This document shows, one piece after another, positions 19,534 to 27,897 of a stretch of 40,938 nucleotides of DNA (its first letter is position 1; each line of letters begins with the position of its first letter). Source of the stretch: Myxococcales bacterium (GTDB lineage: Bacteria > Myxococcota_A > Polyangia > GCA-2747355). Location of the stretch: positions 1 through 40,938 of the forward strand of contig JAGQIK010000039.1 of assembly GCA_020431405.1 (NCBI GenBank). The letters are read 5' to 3'. Under the pieces are notes generated by a model. That model was not told where the DNA came from, made no database searches, and saw only the letters and a program-made list of their open reading frames with translations. Position numbers and translations under genes: made by a program.

Positions 19534-19736
19534 AGCTTGAACGTGACACGGGCGAGGCTGCGCGCCACCAATAATTCGGCGCAGACGCCTGGAAATGTCC
19601 TTGGTTTCGCTCAGGGCGAACGGTATGTGAGGTGCGGCGCGACGGAGCAGCCATGCGCCGCGGACGTGCACGCTCGTGCGAAAGTGGCAAGCTCTCGCCG
19701 ATCCCCCTTCACTCGCTTCCGACAAGGAGACAGCGC

Positions 19737-20822
19737 ATGACCTCGAAGCTGTTCGAACCGCTCACTATCGGCTCGTTCCAGACGACCAACCGCATCTTCA
19801 TGGCGCCGATGACGCGCGGTCGCGCGGACGCCGAGCGCGTGCCGACCGAGATCATGGCCACCTACTATCGGCAGCGCTCGGGCGCGGGCCTGATCGTCAC
19901 CGAAGGCACCTTCGTCTCGCAGCAAGGCGCCGGCTGGGTCAACGCGCCCGGCATCTGGAACGACGCGCAAGGCGAAGGCTGGCGCCCCGTCACCGACGCG
20001 GTGCACCAAGCAGGCGGGCGCATCTTCCTGCAGCTGTGGCACATGGGCCGCGTCTCGCACCCCGATTTCTACGGCGACGGCGCGTTGCCCGTCGGGCCCT
20101 CGGCGATCGCAGCCAAGGGCGAGTCGCACACGCCGAAGGGCAAGAAGGACTACGTCACGCCGCGCGCGCTCGAGGCATCCGAGCTGCCGGGCATCGTCGA
20201 TGACTTCCGCCGCGCCGCTGCACGCGCCGTCGCCGCGGGCTTCGACGGCGTGGAGATCCACGGCGCCAACGGCTATCTGATCGACCAGTTCATACGCGAC
20301 CGCGCCAACCAGCGCGACGACGACTTCGGCGGCAGCATCAAAAACCGCTGGCGCTTCCCGCTGCAGATCATCGACGCCGTCGCCGGAGAGGTCGGCGCGG
20401 AGCGCACCGCGATCCGCTTTTCGCCGGTCGGCCAGTACAACGACATGGCCGACAGCGATCCGGTCGCGTCGTACACGTACGGCGCCGAGCAGATCGCCGC
20501 CAAGCACGCGCTCGCCTACGTGCACCTCGTCGAGGCCATCGGCGGCATGATGCACAACGCCGACGCGCCGCCGATCCACCCGCACGTTCGCGCCGCGCTG
20601 GGCGCCACCCCGCTGCTGCTCAACGGCGGCTACGACTTCGCCAGCGCCAGCGCTGCCCTCGAAGAAGGTGTCGCCGACGCCATCACCTTCGGCGTCTTCT
20701 TCCTCGCCAACCCCGACCTGCCAGCGCGCTTCGAGAAGGGCTCGACCGAATTCAACGCCCCCGACTTCGCCACGCTCTACACCAACGACGCCAAGGGCTA
20801 CACCGACTATCCAGCGCTGTAG
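19737..20822 (+). CDS. NADH:flavin oxidoreductase, Old Yellow Enzyme family
   Basis: A 361-residue FMN-dependent TIM-barrel reductase. MAPMTRGRA, the FMN/substrate strand FLQLWHMGRVSHPDF, the paired substrate-binding His in DGVEIHGANGYLIDQF (H-x-x-N form), DDFGGSIKNRWRFPLQI and the C-terminal ITFGVFFLANPDLPARF are all classic for the NemA/OYE group, which reduces activated C=C bonds of enones, nitro-esters or maleimides with NAD(P)H. Thr in MTR is the class-1 type. AAGGAG precedes the ATG by 7 nt. It is a single gene, and the physiological substrate is unknown. Confidence 0.93.
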   Translation: MTSKLFEPLTIGSFQTTNRIFMAPMTRGRADAERVPTEIMATYYRQRSGAGLIVTEGTFVSQQGAGWVNAPGIWNDAQGEGWRPVTDAVHQAGGRIFLQLWHMGRVSHPDFYGDGALPVGPSAIAAKGESHTPKGKKDYVTPRALEASELPGIVDDFRRAAARAVAAGFDGVEIHGANGYLIDQFIRDRANQRDDDFGGSIKNRWRFPLQIIDAVAGEVGAERTAIRFSPVGQYNDMADSDPVASYTYGAEQIAAKHALAYVHLVEAIGGMMHNADAPPIHPHVRAALGATPLLLNGGYDFASASAALEEGVADAITFGVFFLANPDLPARFEKGSTEFNAPDFATLYTNDAKGYTDYPAL

Positions 20823-20837
20823 CGCCGGCGGTCGACA

Positions 20838-22022
20838 TCAGGGGCGCAGCAACAGCTGGCTCTGGGTCAGAAGCGTCGCGGTGGCGGAGCCTTCGGCGAT
20901 GCCTTTGGCCGTGAAGCTGGTGCTGTGGTGCTCGATGAGCACGATGGTGCTCGGACCTGTGGTGTCGAAGTTGGCGATGTAGCTCGCCGGCACGGTGAAC
21001 GAGCCGGTGTCCTCGACGCGACAGCGCACGTAGCTGCCGCTGCCGGTGTTGGCGTCATCGAGGATGTCGAGCAGCAGGTCGCCCTTGTTGGTCGCGCCGT
21101 TCCAGCTGACCGTCAGTGGTTGCGTACGCGTGTGCTGAGACATGTGCGCCGGGCCGATGATCTCGCGTCGTGTTGGGGCCTGCACTTTGACGCTGAAGGC
21201 GCCGTGCACGAGGTTGGCTCCGCTTCCGCTGAAGGTTAGAAGCTGACCCCAGGGGTAAAGCGTTGCCGGCAGCGCAGGCGTCGCGGCGTAGCCCTTGCCA
21301 GTGACGAAGCTCAGCGTGCGCGTGCCGCTCGGGATGCCGCTGGCGCTGATCGGACCGGCGTCGAAGTCGACGGCGCTGCCGCCCGACGAGGTGCCGAGTG
21401 GCTCCAGGCGGCAGGTGTTGAGCGCCTGTGGCGAGGTCGTCGGGCCGGCGGGCCCGGCGTTGTACGAGAAAGTCGCCCCCAGACCGCCGATGGTGCGCGT
21501 GGTGCGCGTGAAGGTGTCGTAGGCGATCTGCACGGTGGCGCTGATGTTGGCGACCACGCGCTGTGCTGCGAGGCAGACGCCCTTTTCGCAGCGCTGCTGG
21601 TCTGGGCACGCTTCGGCCGCCAAGTAGCCCGTGCCTTGTGCATTGCAGGCCCGCTTGCTCGCGAGGTCGACGCACTCGGAGACGTTGGGCGTGCAGGCTG
21701 TCGGACCACCTTGGTCGGCGTCGTCGCCTTGATCGTGGGCGACGACCGTGTCGGGTTTTGGCGCGATGCTGTCGGGCGTCGGACCGCCGTCGGCCGTCGT
21801 CACGTCGGGCGTCGCAACACCCGTGTCGCTGGCGTTGGGATTAAAACAGCGCTTCTCGGCGCCTGGCGCCGACATGCACTTCCATCCCCAGGTGCAATCT
21901 TGGTCGTCGTCGCAGCGATACAGTCCGCTGTTGATGTCGTCGGTGGCGCAGCCTGCTGCGAGCAGCAACAAGAGCGCCGCGCTGCCGAGCGCGCGATGTA
22001 GCGGTGTCTGCCGTGTGGTCAT
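20838..22022 (-). CDS. Lipoprotein of unknown function with Cys-rich N-terminal part
   Basis: A 394-residue protein with a signal peptide ending in LLAAGC, a short Cys module (YRCDDDQDCTWGWKC), an Asp/Pro/Thr linker (about 64-105), a second Cys module (CTPNVSECVDLASKRAC...ACPDQQRCEKGVC, a pattern common in Myxococcota lipoproteins) and a beta-rich C-terminal domain of about 240 residues resembling an immunoglobulin- or jelly-roll-type fold (inference). GGAG precedes the ATG. The downstream end converges with the Old Yellow Enzyme gene. The gene upstream on the same strand is the caspase-like protease, whose stop is 28 bp away, so it may be the fourth gene of the ECF sigma operon. Confidence 0.8.
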   Translation of the reverse strand: MTTRQTPLHRALGSAALLLLLAAGCATDDINSGLYRCDDDQDCTWGWKCMSAPGAEKRCFNPNASDTGVATPDVTTADGGPTPDSIAPKPDTVVAHDQGDDADQGGPTACTPNVSECVDLASKRACNAQGTGYLAAEACPDQQRCEKGVCLAAQRVVANISATVQIAYDTFTRTTRTIGGLGATFSYNAGPAGPTTSPQALNTCRLEPLGTSSGGSAVDFDAGPISASGIPSGTRTLSFVTGKGYAATPALPATLYPWGQLLTFSGSGANLVHGAFSVKVQAPTRREIIGPAHMSQHTRTQPLTVSWNGATNKGDLLLDILDDANTGSGSYVRCRVEDTGSFTVPASYIANFDTTGPSTIVLIEHHSTSFTAKGIAEGSATATLLTQSQLLLRP

Positions 22023-22050
22023 TATCTTATTCTCCGTAAATCGTTCTAGA

Positions 22051-23742
22051 TCAGAATGTCGTCGCGAACGTCAAGGCAGCGCCTCCAGGGCGCTGCGCGA
22101 CGGCGACGGAAGGGAGGCGCCAAGCCCGCGCGCCAGGCTTGGTGCGATCACGGTCGACCAAAAAGAGAACCAGAGACGAGATAGCAGCCGTCGCACCGAC
22201 GCCAAAAGCGACGCCGGCGACGGCTTGCCGTAGGTTGACTTGGCCCTGGAGCTCGACGGCGCGGACCATGGTGATGCCGCCGTCCGAGAGCTTGCTCGAC
22301 GCCGAAGCGGCGAGGACCTGCATCGTCACCCCGAGCGCGAGACCCGCGCCGGCGACACCAAGGCTTAGCCACTTCCACGTGCGTGCGCGGCTGTACCATG
22401 GCGGTGGCGCGTCGTCGCTGCTGTCGACACCAAGCTCGAGCGCGCTAGGCTGCGCTGCGTTGGCCGTCGAGTGACCAGCGGCAAACGCGCGGCCGAAGGG
22501 AAAAGCATAGAGGTCGCTGCGGAAGCTGCGCTCGACCGAGCCGCGCGCGCGCGCCTGCAATGGACGCTGCGTCAGCGTGCTCGCGTCGACGTCGCCGGCG
22601 CTGGCGAGGCGGATCATCGCCTCGCGTGCCGACGAGCGCAGGTAGTAGTAGGGGCGATCGAGCAGGGCGAGTCGCAGCGGTTGCTCGGCCGTCTTGTTGA
22701 AGTCGAGGTAGCGCACGCCGCGGTCGTCTTCGAGGTAGTAGTGGCCCTGCACGGTGCGTGGCACGACGAGAAACCCAGCGATACGCCCCGGCGCGGGACG
22801 ACGCTTGGCGCCGGCGGCGATACGCCGCAGGGTGTCGAGCTCGACCAGCGGTGCGCTGAGATCGGCGCGCGGTGCGCGCGCGTAGATCGAAAGCCGCGCG
22901 CGCGCGTCGCGTACGCGCAGATTGGCGGCGGCGACGTAGGCGGAGAGCTCGTGGTAGTCGACGCGATGGTCGCCGTCGACATCGGCAGCGCCGAGCAGCG
23001 CCGAGCGCAGCTGGTGGCTGAAGATGCCGCTGTGATAGCGCGACCATTCGTGCGTCTCGGCTTTGGTGGTTGTCGAGAGCACGACGCCGGTGTTGGGGTA
23101 GCGCGCCAGCGACTCGCGCGAGAGGAACGAGCGGATCGCGGCCTTGACCGACGCCGCTCGTTTTCCATCGCCGCGACGTCCGACCATGTAGTAGGCGTTG
23201 CAGGCGTCGATGATCACGTGATTGAGCGAGGCGGGCGAGCGCGCGATGACCTCGCGGTAGAGGTCGCTGCGGCGAAAACGCTGGTCGAGCAGGTTGATGT
23301 AGCCTTCGCGGCTGTTGTCCACACCGCCGTGGCCGGCGAAGTAGAAATAGAACACGGTGCGCTCGCCGGCGCGCTGAGCGCGCATCATCGCGCCGCGAAG
23401 CCGCGTCATCGCCGCGCGCAAGCCGTCGCGCGTGGGCGGACGCGACTGCTTGGCCAGACCGCTGAACGTGCGCTGCGTCTGAGCGTCGAGCACCGAGAGC
23501 AGCTCGACGCGTGCGCCGATGGCGCGCATCAGCTCGTAGAAGCGCGCGCCATCGTCGTCGGCATAACGCAGGGCCGCGAGCGAGGGGTCGAGGCTGCGGT
23601 TGTTGGCGACGACCAGCGCGAAGACGCGCGCGCGTGCCGTGGGGCTCGCGTCAGCGAGGGCCGGCGAACCGGCGAGGACGCTCGATGCGAGCACGAGCAG
23701 AGTTAGGGGGCGGCTAAGACAGAGCATCACGTTAGCGCTCAC
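22051..23742 (-). CDS. Exported caspase-family (C14-like) cysteine protease with EF-hand
   Basis: A 563-residue protein starting at GTG 23742, which overlaps the TGA of the anti-sigma gene (GTGA). It has a signal peptide (about 1-30, ending ALADA) and a caspase-like p20 domain (about 38-240) with VFYFYFAGHGG (His138) and LNHVIIDACNAYY (Cys181), the catalytic dyad of clan CD. A canonical EF-hand loop lies at Asp254-Glu265 (DVDGDHRVDYHE), suggesting calcium control. A further domain (about 310-420) precedes two hydrophobic helices (about 450-520) near the C-terminus. The protease domain should face the periplasm. Third gene of the ECF sigma operon; it may cleave the anti-sigma factor (inference). 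Confidence 0.9.
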   Translation of the reverse strand: MSANVMLCLSRPLTLLVLASSVLAGSPALADASPTARARVFALVVANNRSLDPSLAALRYADDDGARFYELMRAIGARVELLSVLDAQTQRTFSGLAKQSRPPTRDGLRAAMTRLRGAMMRAQRAGERTVFYFYFAGHGGVDNSREGYINLLDQRFRRSDLYREVIARSPASLNHVIIDACNAYYMVGRRGDGKRAASVKAAIRSFLSRESLARYPNTGVVLSTTTKAETHEWSRYHSGIFSHQLRSALLGAADVDGDHRVDYHELSAYVAAANLRVRDARARLSIYARAPRADLSAPLVELDTLRRIAAGAKRRPAPGRIAGFLVVPRTVQGHYYLEDDRGVRYLDFNKTAEQPLRLALLDRPYYYLRSSAREAMIRLASAGDVDASTLTQRPLQARARGSVERSFRSDLYAFPFGRAFAAGHSTANAAQPSALELGVDSSDDAPPPWYSRARTWKWLSLGVAGAGLALGVTMQVLAASASSKLSDGGITMVRAVELQGQVNLRQAVAGVAFGVGATAAISSLVLFLVDRDRTKPGARAWRLPSVAVAQRPGGAALTFATTF

Positions 23743-24734
23743 TCTCCGATGATCACGGCGGCGCGAAAGAAACGCGCGGCGCCGACACTGGGTGCAAAGA
23801 GGGCAGGATCTGCGAGGTCGCTGCGTCGCTCGACGGCGCGACGCAGGCGCTGGCGCTCGGCTGCAGTCAGCTCGCGCCGCGTGAAGACGCCGACGATATC
23901 GACGCGGCCGGCGCCGAGCGCGGCGAGCGGCTGCGCGACGGCGAGCGCGATGTTGTCACGAGCGGCAGCGAGCGGCTCGGCCGGCGCGTCGTCGGCGGGG
24001 TAGAGCAGCTTGGCCACACGGGTGTGATCGCCCGTGGCGACGACCAGCGTGAGGTAGACCGGGCGGTCGCCGTGATTGAACGCAGCGAAGCCGAGGAGGT
24101 CGCGCGTCGTGCAGCGCGGCGGCTCGCCAGCGAGCGGCTGCGTTCCGAGCGCGCGCACGCGCGCACGCTGTGGGGCCGCGGCCGCGTCGGCGTCCTGCCG
24201 AGCGCTCGCGATGCACAACGGACGCAGGCCGACGTCGGGCAGGGCAGCCGGCTCGGACGAGCCTCCAGCACCTCGGCTCTGCATACCGTCCGAGCGCTGC
24301 CCGCCACGGCCGCGCGAACCGACGCCGTAGTGCAGCAGCATCGCGGCCAGCAACGCGATGGTGGCCGCGCCGGCGAGCCAACTGACGAGCGGTCGTCGCC
24401 AGCGCCCCACGGCATCCATGGCGTCGCGCTGCGGTGTCGCGTCGGGCAGGATCTGGTGCAACAGCAGCGATTTCTCGAGCGGGCCGAGCAGTCTGTCTGG
24501 CGCCGCCGCACGCGCCGCATCTGTCGGCTCCGTCGTGGCGCCGAGCGCATGCTCGCTCGTGACGAGCATCGACTCCGCGTCGAAGAGCACGTCGTATGCG
24601 CGACGGCAGACGGCGCAGCGCTCGAGGTGCGGCGCGAGCTCGGCAAGCGCTGCCGCGTCGGCGGCGACATAGGCGCGCTCGAGCGACGCCCAGTGGGAAC
24701 AAGCTGGTCCTTGCAGTGGGCGCGGCGACGTCAT
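23739..24734 (-). CDS. Zinc-binding anti-sigma factor with extracytoplasmic DUF4384-like domain
   Basis: A 331-residue protein with an N-terminal zinc-binding anti-sigma motif (APHLERCAVC: His36, Cys40, Cys43, plus an earlier His14), a cytoplasmic linker, one membrane helix (about 115-137) and a C-terminal extracytoplasmic domain. The latter contains VYLTLVVATGDHTRVAKLLYP and RVDIVGVFTRRELT, which resembles DUF4384 domains often found beside caspase-like proteins (recognised by eye only). It should hold the ECF sigma factor at the membrane. The ATG overlaps the sigma stop (ATGA) and its own TGA overlaps the caspase GTG, so the three are made in a fixed ratio. Activation probably needs cleavage of the periplasmic part (inference). 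Confidence 0.87.
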   Translation of the reverse strand: MTSPRPLQGPACSHWASLERAYVAADAAALAELAPHLERCAVCRRAYDVLFDAESMLVTSEHALGATTEPTDAARAAAPDRLLGPLEKSLLLHQILPDATPQRDAMDAVGRWRRPLVSWLAGAATIALLAAMLLHYGVGSRGRGGQRSDGMQSRGAGGSSEPAALPDVGLRPLCIASARQDADAAAAPQRARVRALGTQPLAGEPPRCTTRDLLGFAAFNHGDRPVYLTLVVATGDHTRVAKLLYPADDAPAEPLAAARDNIALAVAQPLAALGAGRVDIVGVFTRRELTAAERQRLRRAVERRSDLADPALFAPSVGAARFFRAAVIIGE

Positions 24735-25381
24735 GGCAGCCCCCGCACGCCGGCGAGGTATCCGGTGCCGCGCAGCGCCTCGAGCAGCCTCGCGCGCAGC
24801 GTCTGCTCGAGCTTACGCACGCGCTTGCGGCTGATGCGAAGCTGGCTGGCGACTTGCTCTTGCGACAAACCCTGGCGGAAGCGCAGCTCGACGAAGTGTC
24901 GCTGCTTGCTGTCGAGCGCGGCGAAGAAGCGCGTCATCAACGCCCCGAGCTCGACCTGCTCGAGCGTCTCGGCAGCCGAGGCCGCCTCGTCGGCGAGCTC
25001 GCGCTCGACGCCGTCACTCGCGACATCGCCAGGCACCGCTGCCTGTGTGCCGAGCTGCTCGCGCGCGCCGCGACGCTGGCGATCGACGATGATGTTGCGC
25101 GCGATGGTGCGCAGGTACGCCCCGTACGGCGAAAGGCCGCTGTAGCCCAGACGTGCGCGCTCTTCGAACGCCTTGCGGAACGTCTCGGCGAGCACGTCGT
25201 GCAGCTCGCTGCGCTGGCGCACGCCGCTGACGTGCCGAAGCTCGCCGCCGGCGCGGTAGGCGAAGCCGCGCGCGAGATAGTGCGCGAGGTCATCGGCGTA
25301 GTGGTTGAATACGGTCGTCATCGCATCTCGGTCGCCGGCACGAAAGCGCCTCAGCAGTTGCTCGTCTTCGAGAAGCAGCAT
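24731..25381 (-). CDS. ECF-type RNA polymerase sigma factor
   Basis: A 216-residue sigma factor with region 2 (FNHYADDLAHYLARGF ... LHDVLAETFRKAFE ... YLRTIARNIIVDRQRR) and region 4 (DSKQRHFVELRFRQGLSQEQVASQL, RISRKRVRKLEQTLRARLLE) and no regions 1 or 3, as in ECF sigmas. An Ala/Glu linker joins them. It is the first gene of the operon with anti-sigma factor and caspase-like protease. Its promoter could not be assigned, but an imperfect palindrome GGAAA...TTTCC lies about 70-90 bp upstream. The target genes are unknown. The family is related to those working with membrane anti-sigma factors. Confidence 0.92.
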   Translation of the reverse strand: MLLLEDEQLLRRFRAGDRDAMTTVFNHYADDLAHYLARGFAYRAGGELRHVSGVRQRSELHDVLAETFRKAFEERARLGYSGLSPYGAYLRTIARNIIVDRQRRGAREQLGTQAAVPGDVASDGVERELADEAASAAETLEQVELGALMTRFFAALDSKQRHFVELRFRQGLSQEQVASQLRISRKRVRKLEQTLRARLLEALRGTGYLAGVRGLP

Positions 25382-25704
25382 TTGGCTCTCGTGCCTATAG
25401 GGACTGACGGCGCCCCTGACCCCTTCGGCCCATAAAAATCACAGCAGCCGGAAATCGATACGAAAGTTTTCCCCGCGCCTGCCTCGTGCGCCGGCGAATT
25501 ACCAGCCGCGCGCTAAGATCGCGGCACTTGGTCGCGGCGTAGAGGCTCGCCGTTCAGGCATGGCTGCCCCCACGCGGCCGCCGTAGCATCGAGGCAGATG
25601 GCGATGCGGCGCCGCTACGCGAGGCGCTCGGCCATCGCGGGGCTGTAAGCGCCAACTGCCGAGTGCGTTAATTACGCGGAGAGCGGGAGCGAGGAGAACT
25701 GGCG
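25382..25704. other. Intergenic region between divergent sigma operon and small lipoprotein
   Basis: No gene is supported in these 323 bases. They hold an imperfect palindrome, ggaaatcgatacgaaa followed by gttttcc (about 25450-25472), an AT-rich run (cataaaaatc, 25431-25440) and an inverted GCGTTAATTACGC sequence (about 25665-25677). These are plausible sites for the two divergent promoters, but neither -35/-10 pair is convincing. Confidence 0.5.
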
Positions 25705-26058
25705 ATGACTTTGATGACGCGCGCGAGGCTGGCTTTGATGCTGGTGCCGCTGCTGCTGCCGGCTGCGAGCCTTGGCGGCTGCCAGGCCTCGCGGCCGCCG
25801 ACGCGGCAGCCGACGCGGCGGCCTGCGCGGCCGAGCAGCCGACCTTCGGCGATGCCCGCGAGCATCGGGGTGGCGCACATGACGAGCGATGGGACGATCG
25901 TGCTGCAGCTGCGTGCCATCGGGCCGCGTGGCGCGATCGGCGAGTCGCTGGTGCGCTACAAGCGAGGCGACCCGCACTACGAGGAGGTCAAGCGCCACCT
26001 CGGCGGGCTACGCGTTGGCGAGCACAAGTCGGTGCCGCCATGGCCCGATGCCAAATGA
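25705..26058 (+). CDS. Small lipoprotein of unknown function
   Basis: A 117-residue protein from ATG 25705, with GAGGAG 9 nt upstream (a second ATG lies three codons in). The signal peptide ends in SLGGC, followed by an Arg/Pro/Thr/Ser linker (RPPTRQPTRRPARPSSRP) and a small domain (GTIVLQLRAIGPRGAIGESL, EEVKRHLGGLRVGEHKSVPP). I do not recognise the domain. The TGA lies inside the first unit of a 20-bp tandem repeat, so the C-terminus may have been altered by that duplication or by an old insertion event. Confidence 0.65.
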   Translation: MTLMTRARLALMLVPLLLPAASLGGCQASRPPTRQPTRRPARPSSRPSAMPASIGVAHMTSDGTIVLQLRAIGPRGAIGESLVRYKRGDPHYEEVKRHLGGLRVGEHKSVPPWPDAK

Positions 26059-26080
26059 AATGGTCCGATTCCAAGTGAAA
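26041..26080 (+). repeat. 20-bp imperfect tandem repeat
   Basis: Unit 1 is tggcccgatgccaaatgaaa and unit 2 is tggtccgattccaagtgaaa, matching at 17 of 20 positions. It overlaps the stop codon of the small lipoprotein gene. Confidence 0.75.
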
Positions 26081-26160
26081 GCGTCGCTCCACAGCCGCGC
26101 CTCGAGTGGGAGAATCGTCAGCCGCCTCCAGGCCCGCTCGCGACCGAGTGCCAGCTGCGC

Positions 26161-26166
26161 TAGTCT
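26161..26166 (+). promoter_or_regulatory. -10 box TAGTCT, possible leaderless start
   Basis: TAGTCT lies 6 nt before the GTG at 26173. No Shine-Dalgarno is present. Confidence 0.4.
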
Positions 26167-26172
26167 CGAAGC

Positions 26173-26703
26173 GTGTCTCGTGCCCTCGCAGCCGCAGCCC
26201 TGGCGCTAACAACCGTCGCCGCGCTCGCCAGCTGCGTGCGTCAGACGTTTCCAGAGGGCCTCGAATGCGACGGCGCCGAGGAACGCTGCCCGGAAGGCCA
26301 ACGTTGCGTGGCCGGACACTGCCGGCTCGTGTCGTCATTGGATGCTACGCCCGGCGACCTCGCCGACAGCGAGGCCGACGGCGAGACCGACGGCGCGGCC
26401 GACGCGCTGTGCCGCGGCAGCCCGTGCCCCTGCGTTCCGCTGGAGGTCGATCAATGCGATCCTGACTATGCCTGCTACATGCACACCGCCGGCACCGGTG
26501 TGTGCTTGCGCTTTGGAAGCCAGCGCTTCGGCGAGCCCTGCACGCAGCTCAATCAGTGTGTGCCCGGCTTCGGCTGTCACATCGGCGTCTGCCAGCAGTA
26601 CTGCGACCCGCGCTTGAACGGCCAACGCTGCACCGAGGTCGACAACGCGCTCTGCAAGCCGCTTAGCAGCAAGATCAACGTCGGCATCTGCCTGCCGCGC
26701 TAG
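26173..26703 (+). CDS. Cys-rich lipoprotein of unknown function
   Basis: A 176-residue protein with GTG start. The signal peptide ends in AALASC, followed by a Cys module (CDGAEERCPEGQRCVAGHC), an Asp/Ala/Thr linker (about 57-78) and a second Cys-rich region (CRGSPCPCVPLEVDQC..., CVPGFGCHIGVCQQYC). The pattern of paired Cys with G-x-C matches the many surface lipoproteins of Myxococcota. No enzymatic domain is visible. It is probably an outer-membrane or surface protein stabilised by disulphides. It converges with the PEGA/TPR gene, 10 bp apart. Confidence 0.75.
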   Translation: MSRALAAAALALTTVAALASCVRQTFPEGLECDGAEERCPEGQRCVAGHCRLVSSLDATPGDLADSEADGETDGAADALCRGSPCPCVPLEVDQCDPDYACYMHTAGTGVCLRFGSQRFGEPCTQLNQCVPGFGCHIGVCQQYCDPRLNGQRCTEVDNALCKPLSSKINVGICLPR

Positions 26704-26713
26704 TCGCCTCGAG

Positions 26714-27754
26714 CTAGAAACGCAGCCGAGCCGAAACGCTGGCGCCGCTGGGATGCGCGCCCACGCCGAAGCTGACCTTGCTGCTCGCCGGGCGCCGCAA
26801 GCTCAACAGGTACAACACCACGCACGCAGCGGCCGACACGCCCGCCGCGCCGAACAGCACCGCCATGCGCGTCTGCGCCGCGCTGGCCTCGTCGTGCAGG
26901 TCCTGTTTCCAGCGACCCGCGGCGATCTCGTCGTCGAGGGCGCTGTTTTTCTGCGCCATGTGCACCCCTTGCCAGACGCCCAGCCCCGTGAGTGTCACAC
27001 CCACGACGAGCGCCGCGGTGGCCGCGATGCGCAAAGCCCCCCAGCCGTCGGGGCGCGCGGGCGCGGGTGCCGGTCGCGCCTCTTTCCTGGCGATCGAGGT
27101 CTTGGCAATCGAGGTCTTGGCGATCGCGGTCTTGGCGACCACGGTCTTGGCGACCACGGCGACGAGGCGAACATCGACGCGATTGCGCTGGCCGGCCGCG
27201 ACATCGATGGTCGCCGACTTCGGGGTGTGCCCGGGCGCGCTCAAGCGCAGCGTGTGTCGGCCGAGCGGAAGGTTGACCGTCAGCGGAGCCAGCCCGAGCA
27301 CGCGCGCCCGACCGCCTTCGCCAAGCCGAGCCACGCTCGCGCCCGCCGGAAACACCGCGACGTGTACCGGCAGCCGCAGCGACGCGCGTAGCGCCACGAC
27401 GCGTTTGTGCGCAGCTGCGAGCAACTTGCTCTCGCTGGCAGGCGCCAGCTCGACGAAGCGCAGATACGCCGTGTAAGCGGCCTCGTGCTTACCGATGCGG
27501 TCGAGACAGAACGCGATGTTGTACGCCGTGCGCGCGTGCTTCACGAGCGCGAACGACGCGCGATAGCTGGCGAGCGCGTCACCATAGCGCCCCGCATCGA
27601 AGGCCACGTTGGCCTTGCGAAAGAGCGCCTTGGCGCGCTGCGTCTCGTCGGACGAAGCCTCGCCACGAGCGCCACCAGCGAACAGCAGCACCAGCGCCAC
27701 GCCCACGAGCAGCGCGATTGCGGAGTGCGAGACGATGCCCTTCGGAGATTCCAA
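26714..27754 (-). CDS. TPR and PEGA domain membrane protein
   Basis: A 346-residue protein. Only a TTG (27754) gives an N-terminus with a full signal/anchor helix (AIALLVGVALVLLFAGGARG). TPR-like helices follow (about 38-110: ALFRKANVAFDAGRYGDALASYRASFA), then a PEGA domain (about 128-195: VFPAGASV, LPLGRHTLRLSAPGH) that usually binds the cell envelope, a tandem Ala-Lys-Thr linker (about 200-225) and two hydrophobic helices (about 240-262 and 290-315). This architecture is common in Myxococcota. Immediately upstream lie the tRNA-Asn terminator and no clear promoter, so its transcription start is uncertain. Confidence 0.8.
   Translation of the reverse strand: MESPKGIVSHSAIALLVGVALVLLFAGGARGEASSDETQRAKALFRKANVAFDAGRYGDALASYRASFALVKHARTAYNIAFCLDRIGKHEAAYTAYLRFVELAPASESKLLAAAHKRVVALRASLRLPVHVAVFPAGASVARLGEGGRARVLGLAPLTVNLPLGRHTLRLSAPGHTPKSATIDVAAGQRNRVDVRLVAVVAKTVVAKTAIAKTSIAKTSIARKEARPAPAPARPDGWGALRIAATAALVVGVTLTGLGVWQGVHMAQKNSALDDEIAAGRWKQDLHDEASAAQTRMAVLFGAAGVSAAACVVLYLLSLRRPASSKVSFGVGAHPSGASVSARLRF
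27091..27150 (-). repeat. 15-bp tandem repeat coding for Ala-Lys-Thr units
   Basis: Four units of the type cgatcgaggtcttgg encode (V/I)AKT(S/A/V) repeats in the PEGA protein. It is a Lys-rich linker whose copy number can vary without a frameshift. Confidence 0.85.
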
Positions 27755-27780
27755 GATAAGAAAAGGCCCCTTGGAACTAA

Positions 27781-27808
27781 AAGGGGAGCCCGTGATGGGG
27801 CTCCCCTT
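27781..27808 (-). terminator. Intrinsic terminator of tRNA-Asn
   Basis: On the minus strand a perfect 11-bp stem (AAGGGGAGCCC against GGGCTCCCCTT) with a 6-nt loop starts just after the tRNA and is followed by TT AG, giving a run of four Ts. Confidence 0.85.
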
Positions 27809-27809
27809 A

Positions 27810-27882
<73 letters not shown>

Positions 27883-27897
27883 AAACTGCTTGTCTTC

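Noticed and set aside
22051-25381. A CRISPR type III-E link for the sigma/protease operon
   Set aside because: No repeat-spacer array or Cas gene is present in the window; only the protease-sigma logic is similar.
25450-25472. ECF autoregulated promoter upstream of the sigma gene
   Set aside because: GGAAAAC resembles an ECF -35, but no matching -10 element was found at 16-17 bp, so only the palindrome is reported.
26059-26161. Selenocysteine read-through of the small lipoprotein's TGA
   Set aside because: The frame after the TGA is short, has no family-like sequence and no SECIS-like hairpin; the tandem repeat explains the sequence better.
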